Source of the DNA: Thermoactinomyces sp. DSM 45891
GTDB taxonomy: Bacteria > Bacillota > Bacilli > Thermoactinomycetales > Thermoactinomycetaceae
Assembly: GCF_900119485.1 (NCBI RefSeq)
Contig: NZ_FPJZ01000001.1
Coordinates: 412,053 to 476,052 of the forward strand
Reading direction: 5' to 3'
Length of the DNA stretch: 64,000 nucleotides
Part shown: positions 25,423 to 34,511 of the stretch, piece by piece
Numbering within the stretch: position 1 is the first letter of the stretch
How the letters are laid out: the number at the start of each line of letters is the position of its first letter
The notes under the pieces: model-generated
The model's database searches: none
The model's input: the letters and a program-made list of their open reading frames with translations, nothing else
Told to the model about the DNA's origin: nothing
Position numbers and translations under genes: made by a program

Positions 25423-26332
25423 GGAGTGAACCATGCCTCTCCCAAATCCCTTGATACTTCTTTACTAATATCAACCATTCTCGAACAGCAGCGGTCATCC
25501 AGCGTTTTTTCGAATAGGCTACTTGGGTATAAACTTGATCTTGTATCACATCAGGTTGTAGCCAAGCTAGTTTCCCTTCGCGAATCTCCGTTTGAACACT
25601 GATAAAAGGAAGATACGCAATCCCCAGCCCCGCATAGACACAGCTTTTAATCGCCTCAATTGACCAAAATTCCATGTCTGATTCTGGCTTAATCCCCTGT
25701 TTTTGCATTGCATGTTCTAAATAATTTCGATAGCTACATCCTGTCTCTGTAAGAAGGAGAGTCTCCCTTTGTAAATCATGTAGCTCAAATGCTTGAGTTT
25801 GGATTAGGGGATGATCAGGTGAAGTCACCAGCCCAATCGGTTCGGAGACAATCGTCTGAATCTCGATATCATCTTGGTTCCCAGAGTTCGGCTCCAATAA
25901 AAAAGCAATATCCAACTCTGCTTTAGCAACCATCTGTCTCATTTGCCAACATAGCCCTGGCTTTAAAATAATCTTAACCTGAGGAAACTTTTGCTTATAC
26001 TCATGAATCAAAGCAGGTAAGCGATACGCTGCTAGAGATTCGGGTGAGCCAATCGTGAGAACTCCTGAAGGAATGGAATTTGGGCGAATCGCTAGTTTAG
26101 CCTCATCATGTAGTTGTATCATCTGATTCGCATAGGGAAGGAGCCTTTGTCCCATTTCTGTTAAGATAATCCTCTTGCCTATCCGATCAAAAAGGGGGCT
26201 TTCCAGCTCTTCTTCTAAAGCCTGAATTTGAGCGGTAATACTGCTTTGTGCGTATCCCAAGACCTCAGCCGCTTTGGTAAACCCATTACATGATACAACC
26301 GTTCGAAATGTAATCAAATTACGCAACTCCAT
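25415..26332 (-). CDS. LysR-family transcriptional regulator
   Basis: 305 residues. N-terminal winged helix (1-60) with the LysR pattern NGFTKAAEVLGYAQSSITAQIQALE, then a periplasmic-binding-protein-like effector domain beginning near residue 88 (GVLTIGSPESLAAYRLP). ATG at 26332 chosen with GAGGTG nine bases before; the GTG four codons earlier sits on the ribosome site. Divergent from an APC-family transporter, the usual target of such a regulator. Effector unknown. Confidence 0.88.
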   Translation of the reverse strand: MELRNLITFRTVVSCNGFTKAAEVLGYAQSSITAQIQALEEELESPLFDRIGKRIILTEMGQRLLPYANQMIQLHDEAKLAIRPNSIPSGVLTIGSPESLAAYRLPALIHEYKQKFPQVKIILKPGLCWQMRQMVAKAELDIAFLLEPNSGNQDDIEIQTIVSEPIGLVTSPDHPLIQTQAFELHDLQRETLLLTETGCSYRNYLEHAMQKQGIKPESDMEFWSIEAIKSCVYAGLGIAYLPFISVQTEIREGKLAWLQPDVIQDQVYTQVAYSKKRWMTAAVREWLILVKKYQGIWERHGSLPS

Positions 26333-26451
26333 GCGGTAGTTCACCTCATTAATCGATTTTTACGATGATTATAAACGAAACTATCTATTTTACTGATGAT
26401 ATACTTTTACAGTACCATACAGATATCAAAATGAAAAAGGGAGTGGGGTTA

Positions 26452-27726
26452 GTGGGCACTCAACTTGCATTACACAAAACCATTCAGCTTCCGCAAGCCA
26501 TCGCTCTTTATATCGGATCCGTAATGGGTTCTGGTATTTTATTGGTACCGGGATTATCAGCACAGATAGCAGGCCCTTCTTCATTACTTGCATGGGGGGT
26601 TATGATGATACTCGTGTTTCCAATGGCTCTAGTTATGGGGTGGTTATCAGCTCTATATCCTCACTCTGGAGGAGTAGCACACTATGTGACCAAAGCGTTT
26701 GGAGAAAAGCTCGGAACGTTGGCAGGCTGGTTTTTTTTGATGTCCGTAATCATTGGAGCCCCCGTTAACGCATTAACAGGAGCTAGTTTTCTGGGTTCCG
26801 CCATCGGTATAGGTAGTACCGGGCAAATTGTAATCGCCGTCATCATGATTATTTTAGCTTTAACTATGAACTATGTTGGAATGAAAGTAAGTGGGCAAAT
26901 TCAAGTCATACTCACCTGTGGAATTGTACTTGTGCTATTTCTTGTAATCTTTAGTTCTTTTTCACATATGGAGCCTGCAAACTTTCAACCATTTGTGCCA
27001 CATGGTTGGTGGAATGTAGGAGAATCAGCGGCCATTTTATTTTGGTGCTTCATTGGTTGGGAAGCTGTCACCCATCTCAGTGAGGAATTTGTAAATCCCA
27101 AGCACGATACCGTAAAAGCGGTTACCATAGCCGCTGTCATCGTGGGAGTCTTATACTTTCTCACTGCCTTAGCGACAGTGGGAACCGCTTCATACCTAGA
27201 CGGAGCACAGACGGCTTTGGTTGGGATTATTAAGAAATCGTTTGGAATGAGCGGTTCTGTCCTGACAGGTGGACTTGGCTTCTTTATCTGCATGGCTACA
27301 ATGATTGCTTACTTTGGAGCTGCTTCTCGTCTAGCCTACGCGCTCTCACAAGCTGGGAAAGCTCCTGCATTTATGGGTTTATTCAATCCACGCTACGGCA
27401 CTCCAGTAGGTGGACTTTATTTCTTGACTGGAGCATTTACGATTATCATGTCTCTATACGCTACAGGTTTCATTCCATTATCCACTCTGATTCAATTGCC
27501 AAATGCTACCTTTATTATGACCTATTTGCTCGGTTGTGCGGCAGCCATTCGAATCTTTCGCGATTTTAAGATTGCACGACTGTTTAGCTGGATTTCCTTT
27601 TATCTGACCCTTTCCATTATTCCATTTGTTGGATGGTCACTATTCTATCCATTAGTCATCACCCTCTTTGTTAGCATTTTTATCTGGAAAAATGATCTTT
27701 TCTCTAAATCAATTGACCCGCTCTAA
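26452..27726 (+). CDS. APC-family amino acid transporter (YjeH-like)
   Basis: Membrane protein of about 424 residues with around twelve hydrophobic helices, of the amino acid-polyamine-organocation superfamily. The helix-1 signature GSVMGSGILLVPG sits near the front, as in E. coli YjeH (exporter of methionine and branched-chain amino acids). The GTG at 26452 was chosen with AAGGGAG eight bases upstream; the ATG at 26431 is in frame but has no ribosome site. Divergent from the LysR gene, so probably induced by it. Direction of transport and substrate are not readable. Confidence 0.85.
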   Translation: MGTQLALHKTIQLPQAIALYIGSVMGSGILLVPGLSAQIAGPSSLLAWGVMMILVFPMALVMGWLSALYPHSGGVAHYVTKAFGEKLGTLAGWFFLMSVIIGAPVNALTGASFLGSAIGIGSTGQIVIAVIMIILALTMNYVGMKVSGQIQVILTCGIVLVLFLVIFSSFSHMEPANFQPFVPHGWWNVGESAAILFWCFIGWEAVTHLSEEFVNPKHDTVKAVTIAAVIVGVLYFLTALATVGTASYLDGAQTALVGIIKKSFGMSGSVLTGGLGFFICMATMIAYFGAASRLAYALSQAGKAPAFMGLFNPRYGTPVGGLYFLTGAFTIIMSLYATGFIPLSTLIQLPNATFIMTYLLGCAAAIRIFRDFKIARLFSWISFYLTLSIIPFVGWSLFYPLVITLFVSIFIWKNDLFSKSIDPL

Positions 27727-27755
27727 TTGACAATTGACGGAAGGATCGATACAAT
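27727..27755 (+). promoter_or_regulatory. Promoter of typA leader
   Basis: TTGACA (27727-27732), 17-bp spacer, TACAAT (27750-27755): a near-consensus vegetative promoter that begins at the base following the stop codon of the preceding gene. Start expected near 27762. Confidence 0.88.
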
Positions 27756-27760
27756 TTTAG

Positions 27761-27867
27761 GTAACTTGCTCCATCGGTAGTGCCTTGCAAGATTCGGCAA
27801 GTTACTACCGATGGAGTGAGTCCACACCAAGAAAAAAGACTCGTACTTTGTGCGGGTCTTTTTTCTT
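27761..27867 (+). promoter_or_regulatory. typA leader RNA with two competing folds
   Basis: Fold 1: an 18-bp hairpin, 27764-27781 with 27804-27821 (13 bp perfect plus wobble/AU extension), capped by a 5-bp stem (27784-27788 with 27797-27801). Fold 2: gtaacttgc (27761-27769) pairs perfectly with gcaagttac (27797-27805), using bases of both arms of fold 1, so the two folds exclude each other (or form a pseudoknot). A terminator follows at 27829-27867, then 62 bases to the typA start. This looks like a transcription attenuator; the signal is unknown and no known riboswitch core was recognised. Confidence 0.6.
27829..27867 (+). terminator. Terminator in typA leader
   Basis: Stem 27829-27846 with 27850-27867: nine GC/AU/GU pairs (gactcgtac/gtgcgggtc) extended by an A/T-rich part that supplies TTTTTT. 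It lies between the promoter at 27727 and typA, so transcripts from that promoter must pass it. Confidence 0.85.
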
Positions 27868-27929
27868 TGGCTTCCATGTGGTACGATTTCGAAGAACATA
27901 TATTTGAAGAAAAGGTGAACAAGAACCTC

Positions 27930-29768
27930 ATGAAACCAGAACAGATTCGCAACATCGCGATTATCGCGCACGTAGACCATGGGAAAACAACATTGGTTGA
28001 TGCGATGTTGAAGCAAAGTCATATATTCCGCGCCAATCAACAAGTAGATGAGCGCGTGATGGATTCCAACGCACTCGAACGCGAGCGTGGAATCACCATT
28101 CTAGCGAAAAATACTGCCATTGATTATAAAGGAATCAAGATTAACATCATTGATACTCCTGGACATGCCGACTTTGGTGGAGAAGTAGAGCGTGTAATGA
28201 ACATGGTAGACGGTGTGCTACTACTCGTAGACTCAGTAGAAGGACCGATGCCACAAACCAAATTTGTTCTTCGTCAAGCATTAGAACGTGGACATAAAGT
28301 AGTAGTGGTCATCAATAAAATCGACCGTGAAAATGCACGTCCTGATTATGTAATCGATACTACTTTTGACCTGTTTGTTGACTTGGGGGCAAGTGATGAG
28401 CAATGTGAGTTCCCTGTGATCTACGCAAGTGGTCTTGCTGGGACTTCAGGTCTCGAAGCAGATCAATTAGGCGAAACCATGGAGCCACTCCTTGACACGA
28501 TTTTAGAAACTCTTCCGTCCCCAAAGGTGGATGTAGACGGACCTACTCAGATGCAAGCCACATTGCTTGGTTTTGATGAGTACAAAGGACAAATCGTCAT
28601 TGGCCGTCTTCATCGCGGAAAGCTAAAGCGAAATCAGAGTATTACCGTTATAGCAGCAGATGGAACGACTCGCAATGCACGCGCAGCTCAAGTCTTCACT
28701 CATCAAGGGCTTGCACGTGTAGAAGTAGAGGAAGCTTCGGCAGGAGATATTATCGCTGTAACCGGCTTGGGCGAGGTACGGATTGGAGATACATTAACAG
28801 ATCCAAACCACCCAGAAGTATTACCTTCTATCACAGTAGAAGAACCAACACTGCGGATGACGATTGGGGTTAACACCAGCCCGTTTGCAGGACAAGATGG
28901 TACCTTTGTCACCTCACGTAAACTTCGTGAACGACTCTATCGGGAAGCAGAACGCGACGTAGCCCTTCGAGTGGATGACACCGAATCCGCAGATAACTTC
29001 ATGGTCTCTGGTCGTGGTGAGCTTCACTTAGGCATCTTGATTGAAAACATGCGCCGTGAAGGCTACGAATTCCAAGTAAGTAAGCCTGAAGTAATCATCA
29101 AAGAAATCAACGGAAAGAAACATGAGCCTGTTGAAGCAGTTGAAATTGAAGTAGGCAGTGATCATCAAGGCGCTGTAGTAGAACTGCTTGGCATTCGGAA
29201 AGGTCAAATGAAGGACATGGAGATCTTAGATAATGGAAATATCCATTTCTCTTATCTCGTCCCATCACGGGGCTTGCTCGGGTTCCGTCAACAATTGCTT
29301 ACGGCAACACGTGGTGAAGCATTGATGAACTCCCTACTCGCTGGTTATGAGCCATATGCAGGTGATATTGACACTCATGGCTTCGGCTCTCTGATTGCTT
29401 GGGAATCTGGCACGGCTACCACCTATGCCCTCCATTCGGCACAAGAGCGTGGTCAGATGTTTGTCACCCCAGGTACCGATGTTTATGAAGGAATGGTCAT
29501 CGGACAACACATTCGGGATAACGATCTCGAAGTAAACGTGTGTAAAAAGAAACACCTTACCAGTATCCGTAGTGCTACCAAGGAAGAAGCCCTACGCCTC
29601 GATACTCCTCGGCAGATGTCAATCGATGATGCCATCGAATATCTAAAGGATGACGAGTTACTGGAGGTAACCCCGAAAACATTCCGTATTCGGAAGCGTT
29701 ATCTCTCCAAGACAGATCGCTCGCGTTATAATAAAAACAAAGGTTACCATGCTTCACGATCTGAATAG
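27930..29768 (+). CDS. typA: Ribosome-associated GTPase TypA/BipA
   Basis: Translational GTPase of 612 residues, the family length. It binds the ribosome at the elongation-factor site and supports 50S assembly and growth in the cold. G1 AHVDHGKTT near residue 13, switch region [10 protein letters not shown]3 DTPGHADF, G4 NKID; then domains II, III, V and the BipA-specific C-terminus ending in [13 protein letters not shown] at 27930; AAAGGTG lies 12 bases before it, a little far, and an in-frame GTG at 27915 is the alternative. A leader with a promoter and terminator precedes it. Confidence 0.96.
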   Translation: MKPEQIRNIAIIAHVDHGKTTLVDAMLKQSHIFRANQQVDERVMDSNALERERGITILAKNTAIDYKGIKINIIDTPGHADFGGEVERVMNMVDGVLLLVDSVEGPMPQTKFVLRQALERGHKVVVVINKIDRENARPDYVIDTTFDLFVDLGASDEQCEFPVIYASGLAGTSGLEADQLGETMEPLLDTILETLPSPKVDVDGPTQMQATLLGFDEYKGQIVIGRLHRGKLKRNQSITVIAADGTTRNARAAQVFTHQGLARVEVEEASAGDIIAVTGLGEVRIGDTLTDPNHPEVLPSITVEEPTLRMTIGVNTSPFAGQDGTFVTSRKLRERLYREAERDVALRVDDTESADNFMVSGRGELHLGILIENMRREGYEFQVSKPEVIIKEINGKKHEPVEAVEIEVGSDHQGAVVELLGIRKGQMKDMEILDNGNIHFSYLVPSRGLLGFRQQLLTATRGEALMNSLLAGYEPYAGDIDTHGFGSLIAWESGTATTYALHSAQERGQMFVTPGTDVYEGMVIGQHIRDNDLEVNVCKKKHLTSIRSATKEEALRLDTPRQMSIDDAIEYLKDDELLEVTPKTFRIRKRYLSKTDRSRYNKNKGYHASRSE

Positions 29769-29810
29769 AAAAAAGAAGGTTGATGATTTGTTCATCAGCC
29801 TTCTTTTTTC
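29768..29810. terminator. Bidirectional terminator after typA
   Basis: Long stem (29768-29786 with 29792-29810, one GU pair) ending in TTTTTT, between convergent genes. Confidence 0.92.
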
Positions 29811-29819
29811 ATGACTCCA

Positions 29820-30458
29820 CTATTTCTTTTCCTCTAGCCATGCTTCATAGGACTTACGCGGCATCGCATATGTCTCTCCTATGTTTCCATAGTATAAACC
29901 AGCTAATCGCCCTACAGGCTGTAATTGGTCCGTGTTAATCTTTCCGTCCATCAGCAAATCATCTTGTACGTGGAACTGGACAATCTCGCCGACGATAAAA
30001 TCTGAATTAGGGGCATCAGCCGTCCCGCCCATTGGAATGATTCGATGCAGCTTACATTCTAACTGAACTTTACTTTCTCGAATACGTGGTACTTTCACTA
30101 CCTCACTCGGTGCAAGCGTAAATCCAGCCGCCTCCACCTCGCTTACTTCACTTGGGAATTCGGTGGCGGTCTCATTTACCATGGTCACATTGGCTTCATC
30201 CACTACATGAACAACAAATTCACCCTTTAACTGGATATTGCGCGCAGTATCTTTTTGCACATTTCCTGGCTTGCGATTCACTGTAAAACCAATCATAGGA
30301 GGGTTGGTACTTACAGCTGTATAGAAACTAAAAGGGGCCGCATTTACAATCCCTTCTTGATTCATAGAAGTGACAAATGCGATCGGTCGAGGTAACACGC
30401 TGCCAATCATCAGTTTATAGTTTTCTTTCTGCGTTAATTGCTTGGGATCAAGTCGCAA
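29820..30458 (-). CDS. Flavin reductase-like FMN-binding protein
   Basis: 212-residue protein of the DIM6/NTAB flavin reductase-like family: LMIGSVLPRPIAFVTS entry, APFSFYTAVSTNPPMIGF FMN-binding region (residues 40-57), and HRIIPMGG. Members bind FMN and reduce flavins or serve in aromatic oxygenation. The TTG at 30458 was chosen because AAGGAGGA stands seven bases before it. It begins 13 bases after the dioxygenase stop, so both form an operon. Specific substrate not known. Confidence 0.85.
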   Translation of the reverse strand: MRLDPKQLTQKENYKLMIGSVLPRPIAFVTSMNQEGIVNAAPFSFYTAVSTNPPMIGFTVNRKPGNVQKDTARNIQLKGEFVVHVVDEANVTMVNETATEFPSEVSEVEAAGFTLAPSEVVKVPRIRESKVQLECKLHRIIPMGGTADAPNSDFIVGEIVQFHVQDDLLMDGKINTDQLQPVGRLAGLYYGNIGETYAMPRKSYEAWLEEKK

Positions 30459-30471
30459 TGCTCGTTCCTCC

Positions 30472-31632
30472 TTACGATTTTCTGTTCCATGACAACATAT
30501 ACTCTGCATCTTCGGTCTCTAACGCAGATTTAGCTATTTTTAGCGGACGGAAGGTGTCTATCATAACCGCCAGCTCTTCTGTTCTAGTCTTGCCAATGGA
30601 GCCTTCTACTTTTCCTGGATGAGGTCCGTGTGGAATCCCACTTGGATGCAGGGTTAGTGATCCTTCTTGAATTCCATTTCGACTCATAAAATTCCCCCGC
30701 ACATAGTATAAAACCTCATCACTCTCTACATTGCTATGGTAATAAGGAGCTGGGACCGCTTCTGGATGATAATCATACATACGTGGTACAAAGGAACAGA
30801 TCACAAAGTTTGGTCCTGCAAATGTCTGATGCACAGGTGGCGGCTGATGAATGGAACCCGTAATCGGTTCGAAGTCATGAATGCTAAATGCCCACGGATG
30901 CAGATAGCCATCCCATCCTACAACGTCCAGTGGATGGAAATCATACGTATAGCCGTGCAACTGATTTCTCGCTTTTACTCGTACTTCATAGCTACCTTTG
31001 CTTTCATAAGCCACTAGTTGAGTAGGGACCCGGATATCCCTCTCACAAAACGGGCTATGTTCCGCCAGTTGTCCGTATTCATTTCGATAACGCCGGGGAA
31101 TCGTAATCTCACCCGTTGTTTCGATCACCAATATGCGAATCGGATATGTATCTGCTACTACTCGATAAGTCGTGCCAATCGGAATCACCAAATAGTCACC
31201 TTGCTGAAACGGTAGCTCTCCGAAAATCGTCTCTAATCTACCACTCCCCTCATGGATAAAAAGTACCTCATCCCCATCCGCATTCCGATAAAAATAATCC
31301 ATCGACTCAGAGGCGTATACGGTTGATATAGCACAATCTTCATTTGCTAGCGAGTACACTCTCCCATCTATGCAATCTCCTTTTGCCTCATGCCCAAAAG
31401 TAAAGAAATGACGATGGCGATTCGCTCCCTCTTCTTCAAGTGTAACAATCCAATCACGAATCTTACGATATTGACTCACTTGAGTAGGTGGATTCACATG
31501 ATATAAGATAGACTGGATTCCAGAAAAGCCTTTCGTTCCCATTACTTGTTCATGATAAAGGCTTCCGTCCGGTTGTCGGAATTGAATATGTCTCTTATGC
31601 GGTAATTTTCCTAATTGATGATAAAACGGCAT
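30472..31632 (-). CDS. Homogentisate 1,2-dioxygenase-like cupin protein
   Basis: 386-residue protein of the homogentisate dioxygenase family, which opens the homogentisate ring to maleylacetoacetate with Fe(II). The C-terminal cupin keeps the ligand-type motifs HSNVESDEVLYYV (His and Glu) and HPSGIPHGPHPG (His). It is shorter than classic HmgA (about 430-440 residues). ATG at 31632 with GGAAG upstream. No maleylacetoacetate isomerase, fumarylacetoacetase or HPPD gene is nearby, so a homogentisate role is likely but not proven; another ring-cleaving or cupin function is possible. Confidence 0.78.
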   Translation of the reverse strand: MPFYHQLGKLPHKRHIQFRQPDGSLYHEQVMGTKGFSGIQSILYHVNPPTQVSQYRKIRDWIVTLEEEGANRHRHFFTFGHEAKGDCIDGRVYSLANEDCAISTVYASESMDYFYRNADGDEVLFIHEGSGRLETIFGELPFQQGDYLVIPIGTTYRVVADTYPIRILVIETTGEITIPRRYRNEYGQLAEHSPFCERDIRVPTQLVAYESKGSYEVRVKARNQLHGYTYDFHPLDVVGWDGYLHPWAFSIHDFEPITGSIHQPPPVHQTFAGPNFVICSFVPRMYDYHPEAVPAPYYHSNVESDEVLYYVRGNFMSRNGIQEGSLTLHPSGIPHGPHPGKVEGSIGKTRTEELAVMIDTFRPLKIAKSALETEDAEYMLSWNRKS

Positions 31633-31654
31633 AACACCACTTCCTTCCACAATG

Positions 31655-31692
31655 ATCTGATAGAAAGATTAATCAATTTCATCTTATCAGAT
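31655..31692. promoter_or_regulatory. Inverted repeat before dioxygenase gene
   Basis: Arms atctgata (31655-31662) and tatcagat (31685-31692) around a spacer that holds the palindrome GATTAATC, 23 bases upstream of the dioxygenase start. Possible operator; binding factor unknown. Confidence 0.4.
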
Positions 31693-31732
31693 TAGTAAAG
31701 CATTTTGCACTGATGATAGTGAATGATAAAAT

Positions 31733-31762
31733 GAGGATGCCACTAAAATAAGTAGCATCCTC
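31733..31762 (-). terminator. Terminator of small membrane protein gene
   Basis: Stem gaggatgc/gcatcctc with a further ACT/AGT-type closure, followed on - by ATTTTAT, 22 bases past the stop codon. Confidence 0.6.
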
Positions 31763-31783
31763 TCTGTATTTGCTCAATTAATT

Positions 31784-32014
31784 TTATGAAAAATTCCAGT
31801 TTGCAAAATCAATAAACCATCCAAATAGACTAAATAGCTCCATTGCAAAAAAGACAATCGAAATAATGGAAATGATAAATAGAATCAGGACCCAAACTTT
31901 AAGGTTTTTTCCCTTTTTAAATAACATCATAACTCCCAAGACAACCAAAACGACTAGTGAAATCAGAAAACCTAACCCCGAAAAGAGGATTCCTCCTAAT
32001 GTATCCCACGGCAC
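31784..32014 (-). CDS. Small membrane protein of unknown function
   Basis: 76 residues with two hydrophobic helices (about 8-32 and 40-66) joined by a basic turn FKKGKN, so both ends probably face the outside or the loop faces the cytoplasm. GTG start at 32014 with a near-perfect ribosome site AGGAGGTGAT eight bases before it, which is good evidence for translation. It is flanked by its own terminator. No family recognised. Confidence 0.65.
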   Translation of the reverse strand: MPWDTLGGILFSGLGFLISLVVLVVLGVMMLFKKGKNLKVWVLILFIISIISIVFFAMELFSLFGWFIDFANWNFS

Positions 32015-32168
32015 AAATCATCACCTCCTAGTATCCAATGGATTCATTCCACTATCAGTTAAGTTATAAACGTCAAATATTTTTACTCGATCCCTACATA
32101 AGTAGAACCTGTATTGTCGGAAAGGCAAATGCTATTTTTGCTATCTTTTAGTCAGGGAGGTCATACGA

Positions 32169-33056
32169 ATGGATTTGCTAAAAAACATGAACACATCTCT
32201 CCGGTATATAGAAGAGAATCTTACTCAAGAGATCGATCTTAAAGAAGTAGCGAGAATCGCTCTCTGTTCTGAATATCATTTTAAAAGGATGTTTTCTTTT
32301 CTTGCTGGTATTCCCTTATCTGAATATATTCGCAGGAGGAGGCTTACACTTGCAGCCTTCGAGCTTCAGAATCGAACCCCACGTATCATCGATATTGCGA
32401 TTAAATATGGGTACAGCTCCCCTGATTCATTTAGCAGAGCCTTTCAAAGTTTGCACGGAATCACTCCAACTGAGGCAAGGAATCAGACGCAAAATGTAAA
32501 AGCTTATCCACGAATGACCTTCCAATTAACCATTCAAGGAGGAGCAGAAATGAATTACCGAATAGAAGAGAAAGAGTCATTTCGTATCATAGGGATTCAA
32601 AAGAGAGTTCCGATTGTTTTCCAAGGGGAGAATCCAGAGATTACAGCTATGTGGAAATCATTAAATATGGAGATGATTCACCAGTTAATGGAGTTATCTG
32701 ATGTTGAGCCTAAGGGAATGATTCAGGCATCGACAAATTTTTCAGAAGGTCGTATGGAGGAGCAAGGGGAACTGGATCATTATATAGGTGTAGCAACCAC
32801 CGCAGATAGCCTAGAGGAATTTGAAAGGCTAGAGGTTCTCAGTTCAACTTGGGCCGTGTTTGAAACCGTTGGGCCCTTTCCACAAACACTACAAGAGACA
32901 TGGGGACGTATCTATTCAGAGTGGTTTCCATCTTCTCTTTATCAACAGGTGGGAGGACCGGAGATGTTATCCATTAAGAGTAAGGATCTAACTTCTCCAG
33001 ATGTGCTATGTGAAATTTGGATTCCGGTTTCACGAAATCAAGTTCATTGTGAATGA
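32169..33056 (+). CDS. AraC-family regulator with GyrI-like effector domain
   Basis: 295 residues. The N-terminal 105 residues form the two HTH motifs of AraC/XylS regulators ([17 protein letters not shown] and [18 protein letters not shown]). The remainder (about 128-290) is a GyrI-like/SOUL-type domain that binds small hydrophobic ligands in Rob and SbmC relatives ([21 protein letters not shown]; part: [13 protein letters not shown]). ATG with GGGAGGTCA upstream. Such proteins often activate multidrug-resistance genes; no target is obvious next to it. Confidence 0.88.
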   Translation: MDLLKNMNTSLRYIEENLTQEIDLKEVARIALCSEYHFKRMFSFLAGIPLSEYIRRRRLTLAAFELQNRTPRIIDIAIKYGYSSPDSFSRAFQSLHGITPTEARNQTQNVKAYPRMTFQLTIQGGAEMNYRIEEKESFRIIGIQKRVPIVFQGENPEITAMWKSLNMEMIHQLMELSDVEPKGMIQASTNFSEGRMEEQGELDHYIGVATTADSLEEFERLEVLSSTWAVFETVGPFPQTLQETWGRIYSEWFPSSLYQQVGGPEMLSIKSKDLTSPDVLCEIWIPVSRNQVHCE

Positions 33057-33095
33057 ATCAGCAGCAACTACCTGAAGTCTGCTCAAGGTACAACA

Positions 33096-33139
33096 AGAAG
33101 AACAACCAACTCACGCATGAGTTGGTTGTTCTTCTATTT
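33096..33139. terminator. Bidirectional terminator between araC-type gene and azoR
   Basis: Eighteen-bp perfect stem (33096-33113 with 33118-33135) with a CGCA loop, then ATTTT, between convergent genes. Confidence 0.9.
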
Positions 33140-33172
33140 TATTTCTATAGTTGAACCCGCTTATCTCAGTAA

Positions 33173-33799
33173 TTAAAACTTGCTTGCTATTTCCTTTGCT
33201 TCAGCGATTCCTTTTTGTAAGATCGCATCAGCTTGATCAGGAAGAGCACTATGACCTTCTATTGCAATATGCTCATAATCTTCAATTCCCATGAAGGAAG
33301 TAATCGCACGAAGATAACGATCTCCAAATTCTAATTCTTTGGCTGGACCCTCGCTGTACATACCACCACGAGCTTGGATATGAAGAACTTTTTTTCCTTT
33401 AAGTAGACCTTCTGGGCCTGCCTGTGTATAGCGGAATGTTTTACCTGCAATGGCAACGGTATCGATATAAGCTTTTAGACGTGCCGGAATACTCAGGTTC
33501 CATAGTGGGGTAACAAATACATACTTGTCCACGTCTACAAATTGATTCACTAACTCGCCCATGCGCTTTGCTTTTGCTGCTTCATCAGCAGTCAATTCAA
33601 TCCCCTTAGCGCCCTTACCCCAGCTAGATAGTACATCTTCATCAATATAAGGAATTTCTTCTTTATAGATATCAAGGGTCATTACTTCATCTTGAGGATT
33701 CTTTGCTTTATATTCTGTAAGAAAAGCTTCGCCTGCCTGTGAACTGAAAGATGCAGATATCGGTTTGGGATTAGCCATAATATATAATACTTTTGCCAC
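33173..33799 (-). CDS. azoR: FMN-dependent NADH-azoreductase
   Basis: 208-residue flavodoxin-fold quinone/azo reductase. FMN-binding pattern at the front ([12 protein letters not shown]), [29 protein letters not shown] (key part [15 protein letters not shown]) in the middle and HIQARGGMY further on, all typical of AzoR/AcpD. It protects against quinone stress by two-electron reduction. GTG start with AGGAGG eight bases before. An ACTTAC-N5-GTAAGT repeat lies about 30 bases upstream of the start and could be the operator of an HxlR- or MarR-type repressor, as known for Bacillus azoreductases. Confidence 0.93.
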   Translation of the reverse strand: MAKVLYIMANPKPISASFSSQAGEAFLTEYKAKNPQDEVMTLDIYKEEIPYIDEDVLSSWGKGAKGIELTADEAAKAKRMGELVNQFVDVDKYVFVTPLWNLSIPARLKAYIDTVAIAGKTFRYTQAGPEGLLKGKKVLHIQARGGMYSEGPAKELEFGDRYLRAITSFMGIEDYEHIAIEGHSALPDQADAILQKGIAEAKEIASKF

Positions 33800-33828
33800 T
33801 TGTGTAGCCTCCTAATACTAAATATAAA

Positions 33829-33845
33829 ACTTACTTTACGTAAGT
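33829..33845. promoter_or_regulatory. Candidate operator of azoR
   Basis: Inverted repeat ACTTAC-TTTAC-GTAAGT, 30-46 bases before the azoR start codon. Position fits a repressor site; the repressor is not in the window. Confidence 0.5.
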
Positions 33846-33904
33846 ATATTACTATCCTCTACATACATATGTCAAGTATGTTTCTTAATCTAATATTTAG
33901 ACCC

Positions 33905-33950
33905 ACGAAAAAGCCGAGGTCTATACTCATAATAGTATAACCCCGGCTTC
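33905..33950 (-). terminator. Terminator of apt
   Basis: Imperfect long stem (aagccg-gg...cc-cggctt with an inner tatac/gtata pairing) followed on - by TTTTT. Confidence 0.85.
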
Positions 33951-33977
33951 CTTTTCATCTAACAAAATAAACCAATC

Positions 33978-34493
33978 TTAGTCGTATTTAACAAGAGAAT
34001 AAATCTCCACATCCCCTAACTTCTCACGACCATTTAGATACATTAACTCAATCCAAAATGCTGCACCAACAGGCTCTCCGCCTAATTGGCGAACGAGATC
34101 AAGAGTGGCGCTAATCGTACCACCTGTAGCTAGCAAGTCATCTGCAATCAGAACTTTTTGGCCTGGCTGAATCGCATCTTTGTGCATCGTTAAAATATCT
34201 TTTCCATATTCCAAGTCATATTTCGCCTCAATAATATCACCTGGGAGTTTGCCTTTTTTTCGAACCGGCACAAACCCAGCGCCGAGTGCAAGAGCGAGAG
34301 GAGCTCCCACGACAAACCCACGAGCTTCAGGGCCTAGTACGACATCGATTTCCATTCCTTTATAATGCTTTGCTAACTCTTCGATGGCTGCTCTGTACGC
34401 TTCGCCATCTTTTAATAAGGTAGTAATATCCTTAAAGCGAATCCCTTCAGAAGGGAAATCTGGGATCACGCGAATTTTGTCTTTGAAGTTCAT
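33978..34493 (-). CDS. apt: Adenine phosphoribosyltransferase
   Basis: 171 residues, the family length. Salvages adenine with PRPP to AMP. PRPP loop VLIADDLLATGGT near residue 120, and GPEARGFVVGAPLA near 58. ATG with AGGAGGTATACC upstream. It lies 18 bases after recJ. In B. subtilis the next gene is relA; here a terminator and azoR follow instead. Confidence 0.97.
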   Translation of the reverse strand: MNFKDKIRVIPDFPSEGIRFKDITTLLKDGEAYRAAIEELAKHYKGMEIDVVLGPEARGFVVGAPLALALGAGFVPVRKKGKLPGDIIEAKYDLEYGKDILTMHKDAIQPGQKVLIADDLLATGGTISATLDLVRQLGGEPVGAAFWIELMYLNGREKLGDVEIYSLVKYD

Positions 34494-34511
34494 TATGGGT
34501 ATACCTCCTGA

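Noticed and set aside
27761..27821. typA leader as a T-box or a known riboswitch
   Set aside because: No T-box bulge sequence, no specifier-loop layout and no recognisable conserved core of the common riboswitch classes; the element is also too short for a T-box.
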